Shown here: positions 24,249 through 32,999 of the stretch, in pieces
How the letters are laid out: each line of letters begins with the position of its first letter
How positions within the stretch are numbered: the first letter of the stretch is position 1
Program-made: the position numbers and the translations under genes
Source of the DNA: Chloroflexota bacterium
GTDB lineage: Bacteria; Chloroflexota; Anaerolineae; Anaerolineales; Villigracilaceae
Assembly (NCBI GenBank): GCA_016191845.1
Contig: JACPVF010000002.1
Coordinates: 16,973 to 80,972, forward strand
DNA: 64,000 nucleotides
Direction of reading: 5' to 3'
Notes under the pieces: model-generated
What the model saw: only the letters and a program-made list of their open reading frames with translations
Told to the model about the DNA's origin: nothing
The model's database searches: none

Positions 24249-25136
24249 ATGTTCAAATCAATCGAAGAATATCTGGACGCCTTGAAAAATGCGATGAGGG
24301 ATGCCGACCCCGCGCTGATTCAGGACGCGCAGGCCGACGCCCGCGAGCACTTGACCAATGCGCTGGAAGTCGTCCGCGAAAAGACGCCCGAGGTCAGTGA
24401 GACCGACACGCTGGGAAGAATCATCGAGGAATACGGTTCACCCGAAGAGACCGCCTCCGCCTACCGTGAAGTGGAACGCCGCACCTCGCCCATCCTCAAG
24501 CAGACCGTCAAGCCGCAGTCGGCACTGGGCCGCTTCTTCGGCGTCTATCTCGACCCGCGCGCCTGGGGTGCCCTGCTCTATATGTTCATCGCCTTCATCA
24601 CAGGCATCTTTTATTTCACCTGGGCGGTGACGGGCGTATCGCTCTCGGTCTCGCTGTTGATCCTCATCTTTGGCCTGCCGCTGGCCCTGCTCTTCCTGCT
24701 CTCCGTACGCGGACTGGCCCTACTCGAAGGCCGCCTGGTGGAAGCATTGCTGGGCGTCCGCATGCCGCGCCGTCCGCTGTTCTCGCACCAGGGTATGAAG
24801 TGGATGGATCGTCTCAAAGCGCTTCTCACCGATAAAGCCACCTGGCTGATGCTGGTGTACATGGTCGTTCAGTTTGTACTGGGCACCATTTATTTCGTGG
24901 TCATCGTGACGGTGTTGAGTTTCTCGCTGGCATTCATGGCCATCCCGTTCCTCCAGGCCCTCGTTCCTGGTGTACAGATCATGTACTACAACGGGACCTC
25001 GCACTACTTCCCGACCTGGTCCTATCCGCTGTGCGTACTGGGCGGCTTCCTCCTGTGGACCACCTTCATGAATATCGCGCGCGGCGTCGGCCAGTTGCAC
25101 GGACGTTTCGCCAAGTGGATGCTGGTCAGCGAATAA
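24249..25136 (+). CDS. HAAS-domain membrane protein with sensor-like C-terminus
   Basis: 295-residue protein. The N-terminal 75 residues match the HAAS (DUF1700-type) domain that usually accompanies PadR regulators (YLDALKNAMRDAD, ADAREHLTNALE, EEYGSPEETASAYREVE). The remainder is a membrane part of about four helices (around 110-165 and 200-280) separated by a loop, resembling the putative sensor domain found in two-component proteins. The start codon lies five bases after the PadR stop, and CPBP genes follow. It may be the sensing or target partner of the PadR regulator. Confidence 0.8.
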   Translation: MFKSIEEYLDALKNAMRDADPALIQDAQADAREHLTNALEVVREKTPEVSETDTLGRIIEEYGSPEETASAYREVERRTSPILKQTVKPQSALGRFFGVYLDPRAWGALLYMFIAFITGIFYFTWAVTGVSLSVSLLILIFGLPLALLFLLSVRGLALLEGRLVEALLGVRMPRRPLFSHQGMKWMDRLKALLTDKATWLMLVYMVVQFVLGTIYFVVIVTVLSFSLAFMAIPFLQALVPGVQIMYYNGTSHYFPTWSYPLCVLGGFLLWTTFMNIARGVGQLHGRFAKWMLVSE

Positions 25137-25137
25137 C

Positions 25138-26004
25138 ATGAAATCTACAGTGACTCGACCCTCAAATTGGGTCCAGAAGTTCGTGCAATTCCCCGTTACC
25201 CGCATCTTCCTGGGACTAGGCGTCCTGTTCGCCGCGATCCTGTTGATGCAATCCGCCCTGCGCCTGATCCCTGGCATCCATCAAGGCGTTCTCGATGTGC
25301 TGGGCGCAGTCGCAGTGGCGCTGACAGCTCTCTTTGCCTATGTCGGATTTGTCCGCCTGGTGGAAAAGCGTACAGTCACGGAGCTATCCACGGCAGGCGC
25401 GGCTCTCGAGCTCGGAAAGGGCGCGCTCCTCGGCGGATTGCTCTTCGCTGCCACCATCGGTCTGATCGCCCTCTTCGGCTTTTATCATGTCTCGGGCTTC
25501 AACCCCTGGACCGTGCTCCTGCCCGCCCTCAGCCTGTCCATCGTCTCGGGCGTGGTCGAGGAGGTGCTGGTACGCGGCATCCTGTTCCGCATCATGGAAG
25601 AGTCGCTGGGCACCTGGCTGGCGCTGGCTATCTCCGCGCTGCTTTTTGGACTGATGCACATCTCAAATCCGAACGCCACACTATGGAGCGCATTGGCCAT
25701 CGCCATCGAGGCGGGCATCATGCTGGCAGCGGCCTTCGTCTTCACCCGCCGATTGTGGCTGGCCATCGGCATCCACTTTGCGTGGAACTTCGTCCAGGGC
25801 GGGATCTTTGGGGTGGCGGTATCAGGCAACGGGGTCCAGGGGCTGTTGCAATCCACGCTCGACGGTCCGCCCCTGCTCTCGGGTGGCGCGTTCGGCGCGG
25901 AAGCGTCCATCTTCGCGGTGATCGTCTGTCTGGCCGCGGGTATCTATTTGACCTGGTCCGCATGGAAAAAAGGGAACTTTATCCAGCCCTTCTGGACCAA
26001 ATAG
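25138..26004 (+). CDS. CPBP-family intramembrane metalloprotease
   Basis: 288-residue integral membrane protein of the CPBP (Rce1/Abi) family. The conserved motifs are visible: EEVLVRG in motif 1 (the Glu-Glu-x3-Arg, about residue 141), FGLMH in motif 2 (about 170) and HFAWNF in motif 3 (about 205). These supply the glutamates and histidines of a predicted membrane protease. Members may trim prenylated or peptide substrates or give self-immunity to peptides; the substrate here is unknown. It starts one base after the upstream stop, so it belongs to the PadR operon, which ends at the terminator at 26021. Confidence 0.88.
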   Translation: MKSTVTRPSNWVQKFVQFPVTRIFLGLGVLFAAILLMQSALRLIPGIHQGVLDVLGAVAVALTALFAYVGFVRLVEKRTVTELSTAGAALELGKGALLGGLLFAATIGLIALFGFYHVSGFNPWTVLLPALSLSIVSGVVEEVLVRGILFRIMEESLGTWLALAISALLFGLMHISNPNATLWSALAIAIEAGIMLAAAFVFTRRLWLAIGIHFAWNFVQGGIFGVAVSGNGVQGLLQSTLDGPPLLSGGAFGAEASIFAVIVCLAAGIYLTWSAWKKGNFIQPFWTK

Positions 26005-26020
26005 CCAGGATTGCTCTCAC

Positions 26021-26045
26021 AGCCCCGCTGCTTGCGGGGCTTTTT
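26021..26045 (+). terminator. Rho-independent terminator of the PadR operon
   Basis: An 8-bp stem (AGCCCCGC at 26021-26028 with 26034-26041) and a five-base loop run into TTTTT. Confidence 0.85.
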
Positions 26046-26100
26046 CATCTTCGGCTTCGGGTACAATCCTGGGATATCCATTTCTGGAGGCGACAGCATC

Positions 26101-27006
26101 ATGGAATACCTTGAAATCGCGCGGACAGGAAAGAATGACTGGTGGCGATATCTGATTTCCTTCCCAGGCATCCTTATCGTATGGATCTTTGGAGGAGTTC
26201 TGCTTACCCTGCCCTTTGTGTTTTGGGTGCTGGGCGACGGCAATCCTGCCACCACCTACGACTCGACGGGTTTCATCGGCATCCCCGTGGTGGGGAATTT
26301 CATCCTCGTGATGATCACCTTCTTCCCCTTCATCATCGCTACTCCACTGGCGGTGCGCTTCATCCATGCGCGCCCCGTGCAGACCTTGATCACAGCTGCG
26401 CCGCGGGTCCGCTGGGGCAGGATACTGGCGGGGGCGGCGGTCTGGTTCGTTCTGGCCGCGATCATCTCGGTCGTCGAGTCGGCTTTATATCCAGGCCGTT
26501 ACGTGCTGACCCTCCAGCCGCGGGCGCTGCTTGTGTACGCCGTCTTTGCGTTGCTGCTCATCCCAATCCAAACCACGGCCGAAGAGTTCTTCTTCCGCGG
26601 CTATCTGCTGCAATGGATGGGATTGATCCTGAAGAACAAATGGCTGTTGGCACTGCTCAACGGTGTGTTGTTCCTCCTGCCGCACCTCGCCAACCCTGAA
26701 ATGTCGGTTTCCTCCAACGCGCTTCTGATGGCATTGGGTTATTTCGCCTTCGGCTTCTTCGCCGCACTCATCACTGTCCAGGACAATGGCATGGAACTGG
26801 CCCTCGGTCTGCACGCGGCTAACAACCTGATGGTGCTGTTCGTCAATTATCCCGTCAGCGCCCTGCCCAGCCCCTCCGTGTTCACCATCCAGACGCTGGA
26901 CGCGACCTATGGCCTGATCTCGACCGTCGCGGCCATGGATATTTTCTACTTCGTCTTTTTTGGCCTGCCCAAACGGGCAAAAACCTCTACGGAGCTTGCT
27001 GAATAG
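26101..27006 (+). CDS. Second CPBP-family intramembrane protein
   Basis: 301-residue membrane protein with about eight helices and the CPBP core: AEEFFFRGYLLQW in motif 1 (Glu-Glu and Arg, about residue 160), then an FLLPHLANPE segment (His about 199) and HAANNLMVL near residue 240 in place of the usual HxxxN motif. All three motif positions are present, so it may be active. I chose the start at 26101, after GGAGG. It has its own -10 box (TACAAT at 26062-26067) behind the terminator, so it is expressed separately from the first CPBP gene, with which it shares the family only. Confidence 0.82.
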   Translation: MEYLEIARTGKNDWWRYLISFPGILIVWIFGGVLLTLPFVFWVLGDGNPATTYDSTGFIGIPVVGNFILVMITFFPFIIATPLAVRFIHARPVQTLITAAPRVRWGRILAGAAVWFVLAAIISVVESALYPGRYVLTLQPRALLVYAVFALLLIPIQTTAEEFFFRGYLLQWMGLILKNKWLLALLNGVLFLLPHLANPEMSVSSNALLMALGYFAFGFFAALITVQDNGMELALGLHAANNLMVLFVNYPVSALPSPSVFTIQTLDATYGLISTVAAMDIFYFVFFGLPKRAKTSTELAE

Positions 27007-27055
27007 TTTTCAGTTTTGATAAGCGCAAATGCGCCAGATGGTGCTATCATCGGAC

Positions 27056-27193
27056 GCGTGGGCAACGTAGAAGCTAACATCGCATCCGCCCACGTATTCC
27101 AGCCTGCTCTCACCATCAAAGCTTCATCGTTGCCGAGGGCGGCTGGAATTCATTTCTACCCAACAAAAAGTCCCGCTGTAAGGCGGGACTTTT
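27056..27193 (+). ncRNA. Candidate structured RNA with two hairpins and complementary loops
   Basis: Two adjacent stems, 27056-27063 with 27088-27095 (8 bp) and 27096-27104 with 27141-27149 (9 bp), abut each other. Their loops are complementary over 10 of 12 positions (27064-27075 with 27120-27131), so they can kiss, or alternatively form a long helix that starts at 27061-27067 with 27128-27134. An extended -10 (TGCTATCAT, 27042-27050) precedes it and an intrinsic terminator (27166-27193) ends it, giving a transcript of about 135 nt. It lies between convergent genes and overlaps no credible ORF. I do not recognise a known riboswitch or 6S-like consensus. The direction is taken from the -10 box. 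Confidence 0.5.
27166..27193. terminator. Bidirectional terminator
   Basis: An 11-bp perfect stem (AAAAGTCCCGC at 27166-27176 with 27183-27193) around a six-base loop, with A/T ends on both sides. It closes the structured RNA candidate and the ABC operon from opposite directions. Confidence 0.88.
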
Positions 27194-27202
27194 GCTTTCA
27201 AC

Positions 27203-28399
27203 TTATTCGTATCGAAATCTCCAGACGCCCACGGTAAAGAAGACCGCCGCGAAGCCGACCAGTACCCCCGCCTCGGGCAGGATATCCAACAGACCACGCC
27301 CGCGCAGGACCAGGTCCAACATGCCCTGCATGGCCCAGGTGGTCGGCAGGATCTTGACGATCTGCTGCACCAGGGGCGGGAACAACTCCAGCGGATACCA
27401 GCAGCCGCCCAACAATGCCATGACCATGCCGAACATGGTACTCAACCCGCTGGCCTGTCCCTCCGATTTGACAAAGGTCCCCATCGTCGTGCCGATGGCT
27501 GCCGCCGCCAGGGCTGAGGTCAGCATCACGATAAATAGCGCCAGCGGTTCGCGCCCCCAGTCCAGTTTCATCACAAAGATGCCGAACAACACCAGGATCG
27601 TCATCTGGATCAACGCCATGAATACCTGCCCCGCAATCGTTCCGAACAGGTAGGTGGCTTTCGTGGTCGGCGTGGTCAGGACGCGGCGCAGGGTGCCGAT
27701 CTGGCGCTCGTAGGAGAACAGGCCTGAAATGCCGAACAGCGGGATGAACACCCAGGTGATCAACTGTCCCGCCGACTGATTGGCGCGCGGATCATACTCC
27801 ACCTCGTCAGGTGTGGACCCCTCGACCACGGTCACGCGCTCGGGCGACTCCGCCTGGGCAGCCTGAGCCAGTTTCAGGGCATCGTTGAAATAAGCCTGGC
27901 GGTCGGTCTCCGACTCGAAGGTCCCATTGGATTCAGCCTCCTGCACGGCCATGGTAGCCGCATTGACCGCGCTGCTCACCCGTCGGATCGCGGTCTGCAC
28001 GGCGCGTGCCGCCACGGTTGCGTTGAGATTATTGGGCTGCTCACGCAGGTCCACCTGGGCGGTGCCGTCCTGAATGGTCTGCAGGTCCAACCCCGTGGGC
28101 AGGATCAGCACCACCGAAGCGCGCCGCGCGTCGAACTGGCTTTGCGCCTCATCAAGCGTCAACACCTCGGGCCGCACCGCCGTGGACTTTTCCAATTCAG
28201 TCAGGATGCCCTGCGACACGGACGTATTGGCCTGGTCCACGACCACCAGACGGATGCGGGCATCCCCATCGCCCGAGGGCGTGCCGCCCGCCATGATCAG
28301 CGTGAAAACCACGGGCAGGATAATGAAGAACAGCAATTCCGCCGCGCTCGAGAAGCGGATGATCGCGTCCTTCCATGCAATTGCAAAAAGTTTTTTCAT
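27203..28399 (-). CDS. ABC-2 type export permease
   Basis: 398-residue membrane component with one N-terminal helix (about residues 18-38), a large extracytoplasmic domain (about 40-200) and five or six C-terminal helices containing the ABC-2 core (LFGISGLFSYERQIGTLRRVLTTPTTKATYL). This is the YhfE/DrrB-like class with the long loop between helices 1 and 2. It is the third gene of an operon with another permease and an ATPase, so the transporter is probably a heterodimer. The substrate is unknown; relatives export drugs, lipids or peptides. The bidirectional terminator lies ten bases beyond its stop. Confidence 0.85.
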   Translation of the reverse strand: MKKLFAIAWKDAIIRFSSAAELLFFIILPVVFTLIMAGGTPSGDGDARIRLVVVDQANTSVSQGILTELEKSTAVRPEVLTLDEAQSQFDARRASVVLILPTGLDLQTIQDGTAQVDLREQPNNLNATVAARAVQTAIRRVSSAVNAATMAVQEAESNGTFESETDRQAYFNDALKLAQAAQAESPERVTVVEGSTPDEVEYDPRANQSAGQLITWVFIPLFGISGLFSYERQIGTLRRVLTTPTTKATYLFGTIAGQVFMALIQMTILVLFGIFVMKLDWGREPLALFIVMLTSALAAAAIGTTMGTFVKSEGQASGLSTMFGMVMALLGGCWYPLELFPPLVQQIVKILPTTWAMQGMLDLVLRGRGLLDILPEAGVLVGFAAVFFTVGVWRFRYE

Positions 28400-28459
28400 G
28401 CAAGCCTCATACGCCCTGAGCGGAGCCGCGATTTTTGGCGGCGCAGTCGAAGGGCGAAA

Positions 28460-29734
28460 TTATTTCTGCGCCAGATCTTTCTTCCCAAACAGCACCACCG
28501 AGACGGCGAACAAGACCGTTCCCATGATCAGCAGCGCCGCAATCGGCTGGACCAGGTCGATCAAGGTGCCGCCCAGCCCAAGGGTGGTGAATCCGTCCAG
28601 GGCCCAGGCATTGGGCGTGATCTTGCTAATCATCTGCACGGGGAGCGGCATCTGCTCCAGACTGATGAAGCTGCCACCCAACGCACCGAAGATCAACATG
28701 ACCGCCGAACCCGTGTTCGCCACCTGCGCCGTGGTACGCGCCGTGGCCGTGATGAGCATGCCCCAGCCCGTGGCCGCAAAGACCGCCGCCAGCACCAGAA
28801 TCAGCACACCCAGCGAATCGCCCCATTTCAATTGAAAGATCAGCGACGAGGCTACGATCAGGATCAGCATCTGCGCAACGCCCGTCAGGAAGATGCCGAA
28901 GACCTTGCCGCCCAGAATCTGCGCCGAAGAAGTCGGCGAGACCAGCAGGCGCGGCAGCGTACCTTGCGAACGCTCCGCCAGGATCGATCGTCCGCCATAG
29001 CTGACGGTGTACATCAGGAACATCAAGGCCATGCCAGGCGCGATGTACGCCAGGGCATCGAACTGCACCGCCTCATCGCCCTGCGTGGATGAATTGATCT
29101 GGATGGCAAGCGTGTCGCTGGCAGGCTGGTCTTGCAGCCGTTGTCCCATCGCAGTTCCCGCCGCCTCGGCCTGTTGCGCCGTGATGCGTCCGCTGGCGAG
29201 CATCTGCAAAATGGAGACCTCGCCACCCAGCCGCCCCTCTTCCACGCGACTGAGGAACTCATCCACAATGGCCTTGATCACGCCCGCGCTGGTCGGTCGC
29301 TGCGGATTGGCATACACCTCGATCTGTACTGCTTCAGGCGCGGAACCCGTCGCCGTGTAATCCGATTGCTGCGGGATGATGGAGCGCGTAAAGCCTGCGG
29401 GGATGATGATCGCTGCCGCAGCCTTGTCCTCGTCGATGAAACGGCGGGCCGCCTCAGGGTCAGACCCGAGGGTGGGCTCCACCAAATCAGCCAGGTCCGC
29501 CGACTGGAAGGTATCCACCAAAGCCTGGCCGATCTGTCCATCGTCCAGGTTGACGATCACCACAGGGATGTCGGAGAGACCGCTGCCGCCGTTGCCGCTG
29601 AAGCGACCCGTGACCAGGCCCAGGCCCAGCGTCAACACGAAGGGCGCAGCCAGCATGAAGATCAAGGCTGCGCGGTCGCGAAACGCCAGGCGGACGTCTT
29701 TAAGGCCGATGAGAAAAGTCTTGAGCATGGTCAA
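28460..29734 (-). CDS. ABC-2 type export permease, second subunit
   Basis: 424-residue permease with the same plan as the neighbouring one: N-terminal helix (about residues 20-42), large extracytoplasmic domain (about 45-235) and a C-terminal membrane domain with the core segment SYGGRSILAERSQGTLPRLLVSPTSSAQIL. Only moderate similarity to the downstream permease is visible, mainly in that core, which fits a heterodimeric exporter. Its start overlaps the ATPase stop by four bases (ATGA), so translation is coupled. A 60-base gap separates it from the next permease. Confidence 0.85.
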   Translation of the reverse strand: MTMLKTFLIGLKDVRLAFRDRAALIFMLAAPFVLTLGLGLVTGRFSGNGGSGLSDIPVVIVNLDDGQIGQALVDTFQSADLADLVEPTLGSDPEAARRFIDEDKAAAAIIIPAGFTRSIIPQQSDYTATGSAPEAVQIEVYANPQRPTSAGVIKAIVDEFLSRVEEGRLGGEVSILQMLASGRITAQQAEAAGTAMGQRLQDQPASDTLAIQINSSTQGDEAVQFDALAYIAPGMALMFLMYTVSYGGRSILAERSQGTLPRLLVSPTSSAQILGGKVFGIFLTGVAQMLILIVASSLIFQLKWGDSLGVLILVLAAVFAATGWGMLITATARTTAQVANTGSAVMLIFGALGGSFISLEQMPLPVQMISKITPNAWALDGFTTLGLGGTLIDLVQPIAALLIMGTVLFAVSVVLFGKKDLAQK

Positions 29735-30675
29735 TCGCGCAGCGCGCGTCCCGTCAGATGAAGGAAGACCGCTTCGAGATTTGGCTCGCGGATATCAATG
29801 GAGCGGATCTTGATGCCCCGTTCATTGGCCTTGGTGACCACGCCCGCCAGCACATCTTCAGCCTCGGGGCAGATGACCGAGACTTCGTGGTCGGTGGCCT
29901 CAGCCTTGATGACGCCCGCCACGCCGCCCAGTGCAGACGCCAGCGCCTCGGAGTCATCGTTCTCACCGACGTGCAGCACCAGGGTCTCGCTCTCGCCCAC
30001 CTGGCGGGTAAGTTCCTTCTGTGTACCGATGGCAATCAATTCGCCGTGATCGATGATGCCGACGCGGTCCGAGAGTTCCTCGGCCTCCTCCATATAGTGC
30101 GTGGTGTACAACACGGTCATGCCTTGCTTGTTGAGGTCTTTGACCGTGTCGAGGATGGCGCGGCGCGACTGCGGGTCGATGCCCACGGTCGGCTCGTCCA
30201 TGAAGAGCAGCTTGGGCTTGTGCAGCAGCCCCACACCGATGTTGACGCGCCGCTTCATGCCGCCCGAATAAGTCTTGACGCGGTTGCCTGCCTTGTCGGT
30301 CAGGCCGATCTGCGAAAGGACTTCGTCCACGCGGGCAGCCAGGGCCTTTCCGCTCAAGCCGTACATCTGCCCCCAGAAGACCAAATTTTCACGGGCGGTC
30401 AGGTCTTCGTAGAGTGCCAGGTCTTGCGGCACCACACCGATCACCCCGCGGACGGCCATCGGGGCCTTGGTGACGGAGTGCCCGTCAATGGTGGCATCTC
30501 CCGAAGTGGGTGTATACAACGTGGAGAGCATCGAAATGGTCGTGGTCTTGCCCGCACCGTTCGGCCCGAGCAGACTGAAGATTTCGCCTTCCGCGATGCC
30601 GAACGACACCCCCTTCACCGCTTGAAAATCGCCATAATGCTTGACGAGATCCTTGACCTCCAGAATATGGGTCAT
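29731..30675 (-). CDS. ABC transporter ATPase of the DrrA type
   Basis: 314-residue ATP-binding subunit driving the two ABC-2 permeases downstream. All nucleotide-binding motifs are present: Walker A GPNGAGKTT (about residue 38), Q-loop VVPQDLALYEDLT, signature YSGGMKRR (about 137), Walker B LLFMDEPTVGIDP (about 160) and H-loop TVLYTTHYMEEAEEL. The C-terminal 90 residues form the extra domain common in daunorubicin-resistance-type ATPases (VSVICPEAEDVL to the end). The start is supported by AGGAGG at 30680-30685. The operon is ATPase, permease, permease. Confidence 0.93.
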   Translation of the reverse strand: MTHILEVKDLVKHYGDFQAVKGVSFGIAEGEIFSLLGPNGAGKTTTISMLSTLYTPTSGDATIDGHSVTKAPMAVRGVIGVVPQDLALYEDLTARENLVFWGQMYGLSGKALAARVDEVLSQIGLTDKAGNRVKTYSGGMKRRVNIGVGLLHKPKLLFMDEPTVGIDPQSRRAILDTVKDLNKQGMTVLYTTHYMEEAEELSDRVGIIDHGELIAIGTQKELTRQVGESETLVLHVGENDDSEALASALGGVAGVIKAEATDHEVSVICPEAEDVLAGVVTKANERGIKIRSIDIREPNLEAVFLHLTGRALRD

Positions 30676-30774
30676 GCCAGCCTCCTGAAATAAGAACTAC
30701 AAAATATACGAAATGCGTCCGATCTTGTTGTATCAAATCGCACAGACGCCAAAGCGACCACCCGCCCCTATGGA

Positions 30775-31839
30775 TTATCTGCCGTATTTGCGTAACAATT
30801 CCTTCAACCGATCATGCGGAAGCGCCTTGACCGTGATGCCGTCTCTGCCTGTCATGGTCTTGGCGGCGATCATCGCGTTCAGAATGGCCTCCTCGGTGGC
30901 GTAGGCGGAAGCCGCAAACAGCGGGTCGATTCTGTCGTTGGAGAGGGCGCGGAGCGTGGCCAAGCCTTCCTCGCCGCCGTGCGCTGCGCCCGGGTTGGCC
31001 GTGGAAAAAGCCAGGAAGATGTCGCCGCTGCCGTTGCCGCCCAGGCTGCCCGTGCGGGCCATGCCGAGCGTGGCGCGTTTGGCAATGCGCCGCAACTGAT
31101 GCGGGAGCAACGGCGCGTCCGTGGCAAGGACCACGATCAGCGAACCCTGCTCGGCCAGCGGATTCTCGCCGTTGGTGAAGGGAGCGTCCTCGGTCAGGTG
31201 CTGGCCCACGGGCACGCCCGCCACCGTCAGCTGGTAACGGCGGCCGAAATTGGCTTGCACGAAGGCCCCGACCGTCCAGCCGCCCAGCCGCTCGGGCAAT
31301 TTCCGCGAGGACGTTCCCGTACCGCCCTTGAACTCGTAACAGATCATACCCGTCCCGCCGCCGACGTTGCCTTCGGGCAACGATCCGCCCTGTGCGGAAT
31401 CGAGCGCCGCCAGCACATGCTCGGGCTCGACGTGGAATTGGTTCATGTCGTTCAACCAGCCGTCGGCGGTCTCCGCCACCACGGGACAGGACCATTTCTG
31501 GAAGAAGGCGTCCTGGCTGGCCTGCCACTGGATGATGGTATCGCGCACGATACCCACGCTGTGGGTATTGGTCAGGCCGATGGGACCCTCAAGCAGGCCG
31601 CCCTCGTCCACCCAGGCGGCGCCCGTCATCTCGCCGTTGCCGTTGAAGGCAAAGGTCCCTGCAAAGACGGGATCGTGATTCGCCCCTCCGCGCGGGTGGA
31701 TGACGGTGACGCCCGTTCGGGCCGAGTCACCTTTGATGACGGTGGCAAACCCCACGGTCAGGCCGGGGATATCGGTGATGGCGTTGAGCGGGCCAGGCGT
31801 CCCCTCCAATGGAATCCCCAGGTCACGAGCACGAGTCAT
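30775..31839 (-). CDS. P1 (S58/DmpA) family aminopeptidase-like protein
   Basis: 354-residue protein of the DmpA family of N-terminal nucleophile peptidases, which cleave themselves before a Ser or Thr and then act on short, D- or beta-amino peptides. Conserved segments include the N-terminal LGIPLEGTPGPLNAITDIPGL, TVIHPRGG, the Asn-rich GPIGLTNTHSVGIV and the probable cleavage site in FKGGTGTSSRKLP (about residues 178-190). GGTGMICYEFKGGTGTSSR matches the family. I chose the start at 31839 (GAGGAG upstream). It lies downstream of an ATP-grasp gene on the same strand with a 78-base gap, so the two may form a unit that makes and trims peptide bonds. Confidence 0.88.
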   Translation of the reverse strand: MTRARDLGIPLEGTPGPLNAITDIPGLTVGFATVIKGDSARTGVTVIHPRGGANHDPVFAGTFAFNGNGEMTGAAWVDEGGLLEGPIGLTNTHSVGIVRDTIIQWQASQDAFFQKWSCPVVAETADGWLNDMNQFHVEPEHVLAALDSAQGGSLPEGNVGGGTGMICYEFKGGTGTSSRKLPERLGGWTVGAFVQANFGRRYQLTVAGVPVGQHLTEDAPFTNGENPLAEQGSLIVVLATDAPLLPHQLRRIAKRATLGMARTGSLGGNGSGDIFLAFSTANPGAAHGGEEGLATLRALSNDRIDPLFAASAYATEEAILNAMIAAKTMTGRDGITVKALPHDRLKELLRKYGR

Positions 31840-31917
31840 AAAATCTCCTCTAAAATGAAATGCGGACTGTAGTCCGCAATCAAGGATTGAATGGAGGGCA
31901 ACATCCACACTCCAAAA

Positions 31918-32790
31918 CTAGGCCAGCTTCACCAACCGCTCGGCAATCTGCTGCATGACCTCATCGGGCACGCCATCGGCGGCGCGAGATTGGATGCGGG
32001 TGTCGATGCCATCGTTGACGTAGTCCACCGCCACGAACTCCTCGGCCAGGGCGATCTCGGTCGAGAACCAGTCGAGTTTGCAAATGGCGGCGATGCGCTT
32101 CGTCAGGTCGCGCAGGGGAGCCAGGCCATAACGGGACTCGTCCTCCGCAGTGACCACCGAGTAGACGTGTGTTTCGGGATGCCACCAGCACGGAAAGGCC
32201 TCACCTGCCGCGTAGAAACAACGGAACCAGGCCACCCGCCCGTCGAGCAGGCGCGGCTGGACATTGGCCTGGATCAGATACTTGTGTGTGGGGAATTCGG
32301 TGCGCGCACGCAGGACCTGTTCGAGCGACTCCGCGCCGAGGATGACACCCTCTCCCCCGCCCCCGTTGGACGGCTTGATGACGAAACGCTCTCCCAGCGG
32401 GGAGAGGTCGAAGGGCGGGACGACGGGCTGCTCGACGAAGGGCGCCAGCAGGATCGTGTACGGCGTGTTCAGCCCTGCCTCGATCAATTCGAGGTGCATG
32501 GTAGCTTTATCCTCAGACCAGAGCGAAAGCTCGGTGGGATTGATACGCCGCGCACCGTACTCCCTGGCCCAGCGGTTGATCGGTTCGAAGCGGATGTCGC
32601 CCTGGGCGCGGTCGAGCAGGGTGCGGAAGTTAACCTCGCCCTTGTATAGCGCGGTGACGGCTTCCAATAAGTTGGTGGGAGTCACCTGCCAGAGTGTCTT
32701 GCCCTGACGAACGCAGGCACGCTCGATCAGCCCAACGAAGGCATCGTCGTATTCCCAATACCAGGGCAGACATAGGTCATACAGGATCAT
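31918..32790 (-). CDS. ATP-grasp domain protein, unknown ligase or kinase
   Basis: 290-residue protein with an ATP-grasp fold. The nucleotide-binding lysine strand and glycine-rich loop read FVIKPSNGGGGEGVI (about residues 140-154), and a metal-binding end resembles ALAEEFVAVDYVNDGIDTRI (about 248-267), with Asp and Asn at the expected places. ATP-grasp enzymes activate carboxylates as acyl phosphates and join them to amines; relatives include peptide and amino-acid ligases. The closest named family is not clear to me. I chose the ATG at 32790 because a perfect TATAAT on the minus strand ends seven bases before it, which suits a leaderless start. The P1-type peptidase gene lies downstream. 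Confidence 0.72.
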   Translation of the reverse strand: MILYDLCLPWYWEYDDAFVGLIERACVRQGKTLWQVTPTNLLEAVTALYKGEVNFRTLLDRAQGDIRFEPINRWAREYGARRINPTELSLWSEDKATMHLELIEAGLNTPYTILLAPFVEQPVVPPFDLSPLGERFVIKPSNGGGGEGVILGAESLEQVLRARTEFPTHKYLIQANVQPRLLDGRVAWFRCFYAAGEAFPCWWHPETHVYSVVTAEDESRYGLAPLRDLTKRIAAICKLDWFSTEIALAEEFVAVDYVNDGIDTRIQSRAADGVPDEVMQQIAERLVKLA

Positions 32791-32797
32791 CAAGGCC

Positions 32798-32803
32798 ATT
32801 ATA
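32798..32803 (-). promoter_or_regulatory. -10 box of the ATP-grasp gene
   Basis: A perfect TATAAT on the minus strand is separated by seven bases from the ATG at 32790. No ribosome site lies in the gap. Confidence 0.5.
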
Positions 32804-32999
32804 ATGGGCAAAACAGTTCAATAACAGTCATATCCTTGCGACGGCCTGAGAAACCATGTCGTCGAGAGGATGCCAGCTCAATTTTTTCGTCTGGACAAAG
32901 TAGGGAATCCCCCCATATTCCCCCAGCCAAGAATACGTGAAAATGTATGGTAGGAGCGTTTTAATTACCCATGCAACCCGTTTTTCTGGAGAGCCGACG

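Noticed and set aside
27016-27237. A small plus-strand frame of 73 residues over the structured region
   Set aside because: It lacks a ribosome site, crosses the terminator, and the DNA is better explained by base-paired structure.
28142-29092. A 316-residue plus-strand frame across the ABC permeases
   Set aside because: The minus-strand permeases show membrane segments and ABC-2 motifs; the other frame is His/Arg/Gln-rich low complexity.
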